A stretch of DNA of 64,000 nt from Metallyticus violacea (GCA_030762175.1 CM060833.1:164765001-164829000); one strand, 5' to 3'. Numbered from the stretch's first letter, positions 26,801 through 38,869 are shown. Numbers and translations are program-made. Notes: generated from the sequence alone by a model not told the origin.

Positions 26801-29786
26801 CATACTTAGAATTTTATGAAAAAATATATGTACATTTGCACTATAAATGGAATGCACTATTCCATCACTTATCATTTTTAAGGAGTTGCACATGTAATTT
26901 GAAAATCGTTTTGGCACTATTGAAACAATAGCATGTGCGAAGGAATAATTTCTCACACTAAATTTGTATAGGAATTGCAATGGCACCCTCCCGCCATTAA
27001 CTGTGGCGATCCACCGTCCGCGAATATCGCCTCCAAGAAGAAATTATCACACCTTTTTTTTTAAAATTTATGAGATGACGCCAAACCATTTGCACATTTA
27101 TTGGAACTATCAGATATAACTATATCCAATGATATAGTAGGGGAATAATGTGCTTAAAATCTCGATGTGAATTAAGCAGAGAATATAGCATCTCCAATTG
27201 AAACCAATGTTCTGTTTATTTATAGCTGATATAGTGCTTATTACTCCAGTTTCCATATTAGTCGAAGACACAATTTCATTTACAAGGTCATACTTAAGAA
27301 CTGCACATGTAATGTGAAAAACATATTAGCTCTATTGAAACAATAGCATGTGCTGAAGATAGATTTCAACCTCAACATTTTCAATTTCCTTTGAACCAGC
27401 CAATTAATATTGAAACATTTGAAAAATGGAAATGCAATGACGATAGTTTCGCACATTTTGATGCATAATTGTATGTCCATACTTAGAATTTTATGAAAAA
27501 ATATATGTCCATCTCCACTATAAATGGAATGCACTATTCCATCACTTATCATTTTTAAGGAGTTGCACATGTAATTTGAAAATCGTTTTGGCACTATTGA
27601 AACAATAGCATGTGCGAAGGAATTGATTTCAAACACTAAATTTGTATAGGAATTGCAGTGGCACCCTCCCGCCATTAACTGTGGCGATCCACCGTCCGCG
27701 AATATCGCCTCCAAGATGAAATTATCACACCTTTTTTTTAAAATTTATGAGATGACGCCAAACCATTTGCACATTTATTGGAACTTTCAGATATAACCAT
27801 ATACCATGATATAGTAGGGGAATAATGTGCTTAAAATCTCGATGTGAATTACAGTGGAGAATATAGCATCTCCAATTGAAAACAATGTTCTGTTTATTTA
27901 TAGCTGATATAGTCCTTACTGCTCCAGTTTCCATATTAGTCGAAGACACAATTTCATTTACAAGGCCATACTTAAGAACTGCACATGTAATGTGAAAAAC
28001 ATATTGGCTCTATTGAAACAATAGCATGTGCTGAAGATAGATTTCAACCTCAACATTTTCAATTTCCTTTGAACCAGCCAATTAATATTGAAACATTTGA
28101 AAAATGGAAATGCAGTGAAGATTGATTCGCACATTTTGATGCATAATTGTATGTCCATACTTAGAATTTTATGAAAAAATATATGTCCATTTGCACTATA
28201 AATGGAATGCACTATTCCATCACTTATCATTTTTAAGGAGTTGCACATGTAATTTGAAAATCGTTTTGGCACTATTGAAACAATAGCGTGTGCGAAGGAA
28301 TAATTTCAAACACTAAATTTTTATAGGAATTGCAATGGCACCCTCCCGCCATTAACTGTGGCGATCCACCGTCCGCGAATATCGCCTCCAAGATGAAATT
28401 ATCACACCTTTTTTTTTAAAATTTATGAGATGACGCCAAACCATTTGCACATTTATTGGAACTATCAGATATAACTATATCCAATGATATAGTAGGGGAA
28501 TAATGTGCTTAAAATCTCGATGTGAATTAAGCAGAGAATATAGCATCTCCAATTGAAAACAATGTTTTGTTTATTTATAGCTGATATAGTCCTTACTGCT
28601 CCAGTTTCCATATTAGTCGAAGACACAATTTCATTTACAAGGTCATACTTAAGAACTGCACATGTAATGTGAAAAACATATTGGCTCTATTGAAACAATA
28701 GCATGTGCTGAAGATAGATTTCAACCTCAACATTTTCAATTTCCTTTGAACCAGCCAATTAATATTGAAACATTTGAAAAATGGAAATGCAGTGAAGATA
28801 GATTCGCACATTTTGATGCATAATTGTATGTCCATACTTAGAAGTTTATGAAAAAATATATGTCCATTTGCACTATAAATGGAATGCACTATTCCATCAC
28901 TTATAGTTTTTAAGGAGTTGCACATGTAATTTGAAAATCGTTTTGGCACTATTGAAACAATAGCATGTGCGAAGGAATTGATTTCAAACACTAAATTTGT
29001 ATAGGAATTGCAATGGCACCCTCCCGCCATTAACTGTGGCGATCCACCGTCCGCGAATATCGCCTCCAAGATGAAATTATCACACCTTTTTTTTAAAATT
29101 TATGAGATGACGCCAAACCATTTGCACATTTATTGGAACTTTCAGATATAACTATATCCAATGATATAGTAGGGGAATAATGTGCTTAAAATCTCGATGT
29201 GAATTACAGTAGAGAATATAGCATCTCCAATTGAAAACAATGTTCTGTTTATTTATAGCTGATATAGTGCTTATTGCTCCAGTTTCCATATTAGTCGAAG
29301 ACACAATTTCATTTACAAGGTCATACTTAAGAACTGCACATGTAATGTGAAAAACATATTAGCTCTATTGAAACAATAGCATGTGCTGAAGATAGATTTC
29401 AACCTCAACATTTTCAATTTCCTTTGAACCAGCCAATGAATATTGAAACATTTGAAAAATGGATATGCAGTGATGATAGTTTCGCACATTTTGATGCATG
29501 ATTGTATGTCCATACTTAGTGAAAAAATATATGTCCTTTTCCACTATAATTGGATTCCACTATTCCATCACTTATAATTTTTAAGGAGTTGCACATGTAA
29601 TTTGAAAATCGTTTTGGCACTATTGAAACAATAGCATGTGCGAAGGAATTGATTTCAAACACTAAATTTGTATAGGAATTGCAATGGCACCCTCCCGCCA
29701 TTAACTGTGGCTATCCACCTTCCGGGAATATCGCCTCCATGATGATTTTTCCCCCCTTTTTAATATTTATAATATGACACAAAGCA
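14892..29786. repeat. Regular higher-order repeat: eleven AB dimers of about 1,355 bp
   Basis: I typed monomers with one diagnostic site: gaattaagcag means A and gaattacagtag (or gaaatacagtag) means B. From the 23rd to the 44th monomer the order is strictly A then B, eleven times. Long open frames recur at exact 1,355-bp steps (19,150; 20,505; 21,860; 23,215; 24,570; 25,925; 27,280; 28,635). A and B also tend to differ at gaactatcag/gaactttcag and ccaatgatat/taccatgatat. The unit of amplification here is therefore the dimer, not the monomer. Confidence 0.9.
27550..29300. repeat. Recently copied tract inside the array (partner 23,485-25,235)
   Basis: Private variants recur at an offset of exactly 4,065 bp (three AB dimers): ggaattgcagtggc, cagtggagaat, tgaagattga, atagcgtgtgcg, agaagtttatg and ttatagttttt. 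The open frames inside the two tracts translate identically except for one residue (Met versus Ile, from accacat/accatat near 23,733 and 27,798). Left of about 27,550 and right of about 29,310 the two places differ, so the copied tract is about 1.75 kb. Unequal exchange or gene conversion would give this pattern. Confidence 0.75.
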
Positions 29787-30334
29787 ATTTCTACTTTTAT
29801 GGAAACTGTGAGATAGACCTATATCCATTGTAATCGTAGGTGAATTATATGCGTAATAATGACGGTGTGAATGTCAGTGGCGATTATATGAACCCCAATT
29901 GGAAAATGAAGCACTATTTATTTATATAACTGCTATAGTTCTTCATTGGATCAAATCGCACCTTTGTGGAGCATTCAATTTTATATTCAAGCCATGTTTA
30001 TGTGGTTCACATGTAAATTGGAAATCATATATAATCCTTTGAATAAATAACATATGCTGGAGAAATTATTTGACCAATAACAATTGTGGTATATTCATTT
30101 AAATATCTTTGGCACTACCGCCTTTGCCTTTTGGGGATTTTCCGTCCATAATTACTGACTCCAGAATTGGTATTTCAAACAATTTTTCAAACGTAATTTG
30201 AGACATCAAATCAACTTAGTAAATTGTGTTATTGTATGTCTGATGAAGCACATGAGTGTAAATCGGTTAGGCATTATTATATTAAAAATATAATTCATTG
30301 TTAAATATATCGTACAAATGAAAATATAACCATG

Positions 30335-30384
<50 letters not shown>

Positions 30385-31145
30385 TTTCCTGTACAATGCA
30401 TATTTCAACAATTTCAATATATAAGTTTAAGACACCAATCCAATTTCGAGGTTATTTCTTAGAACTGCACATGTAACTATAAATTCAGGTTGGCATTTAT
30501 GAAATATTAACATGTTGATGAAAATATTTCTATGATAACCATTGTTATATATGCACAGAAAAAGCAATCGCACCCAACCAACATAACTTGTGGGCATTCC
30601 CCATCCATAAATGCCACCTCCAACCTATCTCTAGTAATTTTTAACCAAAGTAGAAAGACAGTAAAATATTTTCTAATTTTCTTATTTTAAAACATTAATT
30701 ACTCAAGCTTATGCATTTCAATAACAGTGGAAATGTTTTTCAAGCTTTGAAATTCCTAATGTTGTAAGGATTAAAGCGCCAAATTTTAACATGAGGAAAC
30801 TTTTTATGAGAGTTTTAAGCAAAATAATTTCGGAACGATTAATTTCATTACTGTTTAATAAAGGATATGAAATCGGTATGTCAGACAGAATGGTGTTAAT
30901 TAAGAATATTGCACATATTTGTAATATTTTGCTGTAGCATTCTTTGTAAAAGGAAAAATATGCACTATTTCGGGAACTTTATTGGTTATATTTAAACAAT
31001 AACATATTCTTAAAACATGGAATTATGTAATAATATAATAAATCTTTATTGGATAACAGCAGTGGCACCCACTCATTCTTATTTCTATCGATTGTTCCTC
31101 AAAATTGCGTCTCCTCCATCGAGTGTTTTGAGAATATTTTATTTT
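29787..31145. repeat. Decayed satellite units at the array edge
   Basis: The GC-richer monomer block (ggcaccctcccgcc plus the clusters that follow it) can be recognised three more times beyond the array, at about 30,111, 30,570 and 31,065. Each is harder to read than the one before. The spacing from the last intact copy (29,686) is 425, then about 459, then about 495 bp. The first decayed unit also retains aatatttataatatgacac, ccccaattgg and ttcacatgtaaattgg in the canonical order with a single core. The second holds gcacatgtaacta near 30,466 and another core-like gcacatgagtg near 30,252. The third holds attgcacatattt near 30,909. Beyond about 31,150 I see no satellite similarity. Confidence 0.7.
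30337..30379. repeat. (TA)n microsatellite
   Basis: An uninterrupted TA run of roughly 20 units lies inside the second decayed satellite unit and adds to its greater length. Confidence 0.9.
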
Positions 31146-32569
31146 TTTGAAATGCGGCAGAAGACAAATGTTCTGTTTCGAATTTATGTTGGTAAAAATT
31201 CAAAATTTAACGTATTTCTTGCCAAATCTCATAGGTTGATAATCAGATAAAGAAAAGAAGATAAATATTTCCATAAATAAATTGAATATATATTTATGTA
31301 TGTTGGAAGCTAGGCAATAATACATAAATGCTTTCAGAGATTTCCATGACTGTATATTATAGCCAATATCACTATACACTTTACTGATAACATTTTAATA
31401 ATTCATAATATTGTCTTTTTACAAAAAAAAAACAAGTTATGTTTCGAAATGAATATCAGACCCTAAGGGGCTAAATCGTCGTCGGTTTTCTATTTTATTT
31501 GCCCAAAAAAGTTAGCATTTTACTCAAATATATAGACACTTAAACAGAATATCAGGTGTATAAAATAAGTTAAAACAGAGCAATGAAAATGTATAACGTT
31601 TTTAAACAGTTAAATAGAAAATGGTGCAAAATTGGAAATTTCATTATACTACAATTATTAATAGCTTGACATGCATAGTATGTTCTAATAGCAATGTTAC
31701 ATTCTATTCCTACTTCCTTTTTCGCTCGCTCCTAAGGCTTTCTTTCTTTCTTTCTTTTTTATTACATTGTTACTAGTGATTATTTTTATGCTCCGAAGTA
31801 CATGAGATATATTAGAAGAACTAAACTTCCAATTTTAAGTAAAACATGTATTTTAATTCTATTTTATTTGGATTTGCTTTGTAGCATAAATTGATTTGTA
31901 AGACATGCATTTCTTTGGTTGTTTCAGGCTGTGTTCTTTAAATAAAATATAAAACTCTTTACTTCTTTTTAGTAGGGTTCTGTTATAAGGCACGTGCAAT
32001 GCGAGTAAAAGAACTATGTTAACAAAAACATTAAATTCGAAGCAATATAAGTTACAAATATTTTAATAACTTTGCTGTCCTTATAAATAAGTAATGAACA
32101 CTTCCAGCACAACACCTGTTGCGTTTACTTTCGTTGCTGAGGAAACCATACATATTCAAAAAAATTGTTTTCCAAGCGTTGCCTTGCCTCGCTTTAATAT
32201 GTATCAATAGTGCTGAATGTGAGATGCAAATCCAGTTCCAACGAAATAATTCATATCATTCTTTTAAAATCTTTACACACACTTTACTCATATATCGTCC
32301 CGTTTTTCGTTAATTAGTGCAAGTAAAGGCGCATTTCCTAATTTTGCTGGTAAGTACGCAAAAAGTGTATGGAATGTTTCAATCATTTAAAAATATCTGA
32401 AACCACACCCGTCATGTGATTGCTACGAGAGAGAAAAGATTTTCAAAAAATGTATTTTATTTCATGATTTATTTTATTTCATAGATAACATTACAGAACG
32501 AGTTCATTAACTAAGATGGTCTCATTCATCTGCATGGAAAGTATTCTTTCCTGTGCGAAAAGTTGTCTG

Positions 32570-32570
<1 letters not shown>
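31146..32570. other. Unannotated AT-rich intergenic stretch
   Basis: I see no supportable gene here. A short (TTTC)n run lies at 31,739-31,760. Open frames at 31,017-31,250 and 32,119-32,313 (both plus) are short and show no recognisable domain. A splice-acceptor-like tract at about 31,910-31,928 is followed only by stops and an AATAAA. Confidence 0.5.
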
Positions 32571-32615
<45 letters not shown>

Positions 32616-32634
32616 GTTGTTGTTGTTGTTGTTG
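32571..32634. repeat. (TTA)n-(TTG)n compound microsatellite
   Basis: About fifteen TTA units pass directly into about six TTG units. Open frames on both strands here translate as poly-isoleucine or poly-valine and are artefacts of the microsatellite. Confidence 0.95.
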
Positions 32635-33464
32635 TATCATTACTACTATTGCTATTGAAAAGAAAAGCAGAAAGCGCGGTTTTTTTCGAAGGTAACCGAT
32701 TCCGTGAAAACTCTAAAATTAAAGAGTCATCTCTACCTTTAATACTGCAAATCTTTAGCAATGAAGATGCATTTAAACGTGATTTCTAATTGTTACCTGA
32801 ATATACTTGCATAAAATGTCACTCAATTATAAGAAATCTCATTTCAGCTAAAGAATTTCCTTAAATATTACGTTTAGTAAACACAGCCGTTTTAAATTGT
32901 CAAGTACCTGGATTAATTATATGGGAAATATTACTTTTATTGCAAAAAGTAATATCCTAGTAAATTGGGTGCAATTCACAATTCGGAAATGGCATTTATT
33001 CCTCCCTATTCATCTCTAAAGTCTGCCAATTACCAAGGACTTTTCTCCCACTGACTCTATATCACTGTCAGATGCAGGTCGCTTCTACAGTTTCTTGACT
33101 AGTTACCATTTGATTACACTATTCACAGCCTTAGAGATTTCATTACTGCTAAACGTACCGTAATAATAAACGGTGATTTGATTATAGTCCTGATAAACCC
33201 GAGGAATATAGAGAAATTATGTGTATTAATGAAAGATTTGATAGTCGAAAACCCGGGAAAATGAATTTCATATATCTGCAGCAAGAAAATTAGAAAAATA
33301 TTTGTTGAACTAGATACTAATATAAAACAAAATAAGGAGATTAAAAATCAAGCTTGCTTATTGTATATCGACATTCCTCTCAGCATTTCCATTATTTTCC
33401 CTCTTTCTTTCATTCTTTCTTTCCTTTTCCGGCCGAACCCATGAAAAATCTACTTATTTTTAGC
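32635..33464. other. Unannotated intergenic stretch with one perfect hairpin
   Basis: No gene is visible. At 32,928-32,955 the arms atattactttt and aaaagtaatat form a perfect 11-bp stem around a 6-base loop. It is isolated and has no terminator-like or RNA context. Confidence 0.5.
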
Positions 33465-34085
33465 TAATTATTTTTAGGGAATTCCGAAGGAATGTACGCT
33501 ATTGCGATTGTGCCCTTGGAAAGTTTGTTTAATAATCTACCCAAATCTGCATCGATCGTACCTGCTAGGCACCTATTATTAAAGAAAAATAAAATGTATA
33601 TAAAATATATGTGTCCGTTAACACTCTAGTGGTCGCAATTTTTGTTTTTTCTCAAAGAAGCTCGGCATCTAACCATCAATTAACAAACGATTTGTCGAAA
33701 GCCTTAACCAGCAAAATTGGACCATTAGTGGTGGGGGTTAACCTAGAGCGAAATATTTTTAAAAAATGAAAAATCGCTCTAGCGGTCGTAATTGTTTATA
33801 TCCATCAACAACACTAGATAGATTTCTTTCAAATAAATTGATAAATGTATTTTTTCAAAAAATTAGCGCAATCGGGATATTAGGAGTGTTTATCTGATAT
33901 ATGACTGGGTATTAAAGCAAAATTTAAAATTTTCTCTACTGGCCGCAATTTTACATATTTTAAAGGAAACTCGGGTGTATGCCATTGAAATAAAATAAGA
34001 AAAAAAATTTCCAAAAATCAGTGAAATCAGTCTATAAGAAGCGGAAGTTTACCTGAAACCCTTAAAAATCGCCTTAGTTGCACCA
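33465..34085 (-). repeat. Dispersed repeat built of degenerate subunits (family R), minus copy
   Basis: Read on the minus strand, this region repeats a motif set several times: aaggg or gggttt, caggtaaac, then taatgg or similar, gatttc.ctgattttt, cttattttattt and the pericentral ccgctagagcgattttt. The same order, and the same terminal segment ending in attccgaaggaat, occurs on the plus strand at 52,430-53,235. The two are diverged copies of one element in opposite orientation. No transposase or reverse transcriptase is visible in either. The superfamily is unknown. Confidence 0.6.
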
Positions 34086-36035
34086 ATATTTCTTTCTTAG
34101 AAGTACTGAGGTGATCGAAAAGATTGGAGCCAGCGAAAGAGGGTTGTAGGTTTATATACTACCTCTACATCTACTTCTACTTTTACTTCTACCTATTGTA
34201 CTACATAACAAGCAAGGCACGTAACATATTTCATTTACCTTGGAATCTAGGGAAGCTGCATCTGGAATAAAATAGGCACACAGTTACTAATTTACTAAGC
34301 TGAGATTGGCTTTTCCCTAAATAAATACGTGAATGGTAATAAATGAAATATAAATTTAAGGCGTCCAATACCGTAATTATTTGAGATAATATAACCTGAA
34401 ATTTCAGAATATTGCAAATTTGTTATTATATTTGCAATTTCAAAAACAAAGCGCATCTGTTCTATTTTTCCTTTTTATGTAATCTAGAATAGCTGAAGCA
34501 GTGGCATAAAAAATTAAAACTCAAGTATTAGAGCATGGTATAACATTTTTATTTTGCAAACATAAATTTCGTTTCTGTACTTCCTGATTGTTATAGATAC
34601 CTCACTTTATTTAAAGATAAGTGTAAATACAGATGGACAAATTAAAAAAAAAGTTTAGAATAAGAATAATCTTTCAAAAAATTCTTGCAAGAAACAAATT
34701 TTAAAAAGAATGATGAAACTGTGAAAGGCATTCTAACCGTGCATCTTATGCTCTTGTTGAAGATCTGTAATCCCATAAGTCTACTATTCGAATAATTAAC
34801 TTCGTAAAGTAAAGTTAAATTTGCTCCATAACATAAAGTTTATCCACTTTCGTATTATTCAGTTCGTTAAGGTGTCGACCCTAACCAAAACCAAAACCAA
34901 AACAAACAAAAAAAAATCATAAAATTTATTTATAAAGCCCTTATTCCCTAATTTTTTTAAGATTCCAGCTAAACCTTTTAAGGGCTAAGGAGGGTTCGTA
35001 GAGGAAGTTCAACATTGTTGAAACAGCTGTCCCTCGCTGGAGCAATGAAGATCGTGTATAAAGGGAAACACATAAAGAAGCGTACACAAGTCAGAAACGA
35101 AGATTTCTTCACTTTAGTCACCTAACCTAACTGGGGAAAAGTTGTACTGAATACCACAGAAATCCATCCTACTTACTAAATTGCATCTATTAAATTAACT
35201 GATCCAAAAATAAAAAAAAAAAAAAATATTAAGCTGATGTTTCCATACGCCTGTCAAAAATGAAGCCGGAAATAAGGCTGCCTTTATTAATTTAATTAAA
35301 AGGCTGCAGAGTGATATTTATAAAGGCATTATATTTGATAAGGATAATTGTTATGTATATGTATAAGAAAATCATTTTGATAGGTGTAACAGGAATAGAA
35401 ATAATTTGTAACTTGTAACATACAAAAGGGTTTTGTATACATTTTGTGTTAGAAAGAGAATGTATACCTGACGCCTCTCCACTCACGGACCGCTCCTTAG
35501 ACAAGGCTGAAGAAAGGGTAAACTATCTTTTGTTAGGTCACGAACCTTTTACCCAGGAAATACTTAGGAGTTGACAATAAGAGAAACATGTGGCCGTAAC
35601 GGGACAGTATTTAACAAAGTCAGACTTAAAAATATTTTAAGAGAAAATGAAAATGTCAGATCGGAGACGAAAATGTTTTATTACAGGAAAGCCGAAAACA
35701 CGTGCGTTATCTCCGGGAACATTTAGGAATCTACAGACTAAGCAAGGCAAAAGATTTTCAATAGAAATCAGAATATAAGGAAAGTACCGAAATTTATGAC
35801 AGCTTGTTCTGGGAAAATTCAAGTTCGTGGGAAGACGTTAGATCAGGGGGGAAAGAATTATTCTAGCCAATGGTCTTCGGATAAAAGTTAACGAATCAGG
35901 AGAACTTATTTATAAATAATAATTTTAGGATAACCAATTATGAAAGTACAACAGAAATAGATAAAATACGAGGGAATTTAATTTAGCGAAAGGCGTGGCA
36001 ATGTAGTAGAAAAACTAGAGTACAGAGTCAGAGAG
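34086..36035. other. Unannotated intergenic stretch
   Basis: Nothing is supportable as a gene. It contains a short accaaa repeat at about 34,882-34,906, an A-run at 35,210-35,227, and short unrelated open frames at 35,292-35,504 and 35,637-35,822 (both minus) without recognisable domains. Confidence 0.45.
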
Positions 36036-36245
36036 GAATTCACGCATTCGGTAGAGACGCATTCAGAGGCACACTCGCAGAAGCATTCAGACAGACATAC
36101 ACATTTCACACTCGCAGAAGTCAGAGAGACATTCATAGATTCACTTTTAGACATTTCCTAGATTCACATTCACAGATTTACACTCACACATTCATAGATT
36201 CAGAGGGACATTCAGACACCCAGATATTCACTCAGGAAGCCAGTC
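36036..36245. repeat. Cryptic short tandem repeat based on cattca-aga
   Basis: Variants of cattcagag, cattcatagattca, cacactcgcagaag and cattcacagat follow each other irregularly over about 200 bp. The strand is markedly A/C/G rich compared with its neighbours. It looks like a decayed minisatellite. It is followed by gtgaataaaaatatttt at about 36,293-36,309, which contains AATAAA, so a polyadenylated element or transcript ending nearby is possible but unproven. Confidence 0.45.
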
Positions 36246-38869
36246 TAAGAGAGTAGCGAAGTCAGCGGCGAACAGTCAGGAAGTACTTTACAAGTGAATA
36301 AAAATATTTTAAACAAGTCAACCTTGTGTATCTTTTGGGCAACGCATTTCTCGTTCCCGTGGATCTATACTGATCCCGAAACACTCCAGTGGACCCTGAG
36401 ATAAAATTCAACAGAATTGGAGCAAACGACTTCATCAGTGAGCAGCCCGGCCGAGACTTCGAAACCACCATCAGCTCAGCGATCAACCACTACATCCCCC
36501 GAGCCCCCAATTACTGCTCCAAAAAAATCCGTAAACCCTATCTTCTAGCTTGTTTAATTACCAAATTTGAAACCAACCTACACATGTCCAATCTGTCAAA
36601 CTTAAGAAATGCTTAATGTGGCAGTTTATCTGCTAGTGCAATCAGCAAGTTCTATCCTAGAAGGGCATGGGCAAAGGCAAGTTCCCGGCGCCTTAAAACG
36701 GGTACATCTCGGCTAAGATGTGATAAGCTATTAGAAGAGTCCTTGGTTTTCCAAGTTGGGGCTTGGGAATGACGTCAACAAACTTGTACCGTAAAACATT
36801 TAATTGTTGAGAAGCCTAAAAACATGCGCTGAACGAATGAACTAATATGCAACAGGGCAAGGAAGGGGAGAATGGTTTGATAATAGCACAGGGCTCATAT
36901 GGAGTTGAAAAACATAAAGTAATGAAGAGAGACATGAAAAAAAAAATTAATAAAATGATATAGTAGCGATGCTGGAAGTATGTTGTAAAGGAAAAAGGTA
37001 ATGGATACAGGTAACATTGTCCTGTTAAATAACATCTTTGGCACAGAAGTTTCATTCAATATGAAACTTTAGCAATTTGCAATAATTTCTGAAGCTATCA
37101 ACGAAAGTTTGCATGCTGCAAATCAGAGTGAAGCTTCACAATCTATCAATAGTACGTCTTCGTGCACCAATAGAGGTAACTAAGTCACTTTTTGTAATAC
37201 ATTTAATGCAATAGTTATGCAGATTCCTACATAAGATACCTGCGAAAATTGGGAAGGAAGAAAGTTATAGAACAATTAGGAAAACGGTTTGTATGATGAC
37301 TCAAAAAGAGTAAGAACTATTGACTTTATAATTATAGGGTACCACTCTGTAAAGAATGTAGATCTGCGCATGCATGGCCGTAAGTAGGGAGAGCGCTTCC
37401 CTCTTCCCTTCCATACGAGAATCTGCTATTCCACTTACTCCGTCTTTGTCAGAAAAAATTCAATTTCATTTACGATGAATACGTTTATATAACGCAAGGA
37501 CCAACAATGAGCAGTGGTTAAAAAAGTATTGACTTGTTTATTCACAGAAACAATATAACCGGAAGATTATTGATTGTTCATAAAACGATGCCTCTCATTT
37601 TCTTTTCAGCGTGCAAATATAAAAATAGCTAAAGACACTTTCCTTGTTGCACGCATTGTTGAATTTTCAACCAGCTGGCATAGTCAGCAAAATTATTTTT
37701 CTTACACAGAGAGGCTCTTGAGCTGCCACGCCTCCTTTCACGAACGCGAACTTATTTCATGTACTGTAAATGCTCATATAAAAGAAATTCCCCTGTTTCT
37801 TCATGACTATTCATGACTACAAAAGCTGCACGTCATTGTTTTAATCGTATCATAGGTAGCAAATCCAAGTTAGCTTAGAGAGGGAGGGGAAAAAAACCCA
37901 CCTCTTATACTGTTAAATAAAGTGTATGCCTTTTCCGCATCAGTTATTTAAAACAACGCACAGGTTGCAAATTTATGTTTTGGGCTCTCGGTTTTCTCCG
38001 CTTGCGTCGTGAAAGGAGGTGTGGCAGCCCAAGAGCCTCTGTGTGTAAGGATAAGTGCAAAATAATCAGTATAACTATCAGCTCTCTCAAGTTTAGCAAG
38101 CTGTACTATCTTTATCGTTTATCTTTCTCCAGTTGTTTAGTTTTTCATGCATTTTCCTATGATGTTTTTGTTTTCATTGTAGTCACTAACATTGCCTCTA
38201 ACGAAAAGGTTTCGGGATTTGTAAGCTGTTGTGCCAGTCAATCTTTTTTTCCTCCTTTTTGTGCGTAAATGATATTGAATTTTTTTTCAAACACGATAAC
38301 TCTTACTTCATCAATATATTTATGTATGTTTGGAAGGCCTCAAGAAGCCTAGCGCGGGAAATATAATTAGCGCAATACTTTGAATGAATTATTTCAGATA
38401 TTGCTGATTTTTAATGTTTACCTAATATAATATAAATAATGAAATGGATAATATTATCACAATTAACATCACAAGGGGGTCTGAGATTCGATGAATTTAT
38501 GAACGTAGTGAGTGAATTTATATGGAAAGCTCTGACCCTCAAATGATGTTTATTAGGAGTATTGCACGAATAAAATTGCTTGAGTAAATACACATTTAGT
38601 TAAATTTGCAATCACTGAAAAACAGAAAAGAAGTCAGTGATGCATGCTAAGGAATTATACAGTGGAGGTGTAGAGTTGGCAACAACGACCATAAGACAAA
38701 TGCATGTCGAGTGATAAAACGGATTTCATAATTTTATTCGATAATTTCACTGCGATATCGGGCTGTGTTTGTTCAAAATTCAAAACTTTGTTTCGTTTCA
38801 TTGGTCGATTTTATGATGACGTCACATAAGTAAAATATTGAAAGTAAAGCGACTAGTAATGTTAGCACA
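36246..38869. other. Unannotated stretch with weak open frames
   Basis: No gene can be named. A plus-strand open frame at 37,574-37,816 (80 codons) follows a pyrimidine-rich acceptor-like tract ending in cag at 37,611. Another at 37,975-38,268 (97 codons) is rich in Phe, Ser and Cys and resembles nothing I know. A frame at 36,389-36,616 (75 codons) overlaps an equally long frame on the other strand. All three fit chance. Confidence 0.35.

Larger units (their letters stand above)
1..29786. repeat. Tandem satellite array, 44 monomers of about 678 bp
   Basis: Every monomer can be phased on the string atttgcacatttattgg. It occurs at 1, 679, 1354, 2032, 2710, 3387, 4064 and so on to 29,120, giving 44 units with spacings of about 667-678 bp. 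Monomers differ by scattered substitutions and small indels, mostly in the T-run near the monomer end. There is no interruption by any other element over 29.8 kb. The array continues past the left edge, so its true length is unknown. Repeated open frames of 104-144 codons on the minus strand are a by-product of sequence homogeneity, not genes. The size, homogeneity and head-to-tail order are typical of centromeric, pericentromeric or other heterochromatic satellite; the chromosomal location is not shown by the sequence. No telomeric repeat and no CENP-B-box-like motif was seen. Confidence 0.97.

Noticed and set aside
1547..29069. Repeated 104-144-codon open frames on the minus strand across the satellite, as a possible multigene family
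   Set aside because: They recur only because the monomers are nearly identical. The 144-codon version has no ATG at its 5' end (it opens at TTG), many monomers break or shift the frame, changes include stops and frameshifts in the B type, and there is no promoter, splice or poly-A context.
1..29786. CRISPR-like array or rDNA spacer
   Set aside because: Units are head-to-tail with no unique spacers and no cas genes, and no rRNA sequence is present. The repeat length and eukaryotic context fit a satellite.
32522..32789. Open frames encoding poly-isoleucine or poly-valine
   Set aside because: They are translations of (TTA)n-(TTG)n. The same holds for frames over (ATT)n at 48.3-48.5 and 54.16-54.45 kb.
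32928..32955. Perfect 11-bp hairpin as an RNA gene or regulatory site
   Set aside because: The arms are AT-rich and isolated, with no conserved neighbour or second copy. Such stems are expected by chance in DNA of this composition.
36036..36400. LTR of a retrotransposon
   Set aside because: An AATAAA and a patterned upstream region are present, but I found no matching second LTR, no primer-binding site and no gag or pol sequence nearby.
37574..37816. Host exon after the acceptor-like tract at 37,611
   Set aside because: The acceptor is good, but the frame is not distinctive, no partner exon or poly-A signal settles it, and pyrimidine tracts are common in this DNA.
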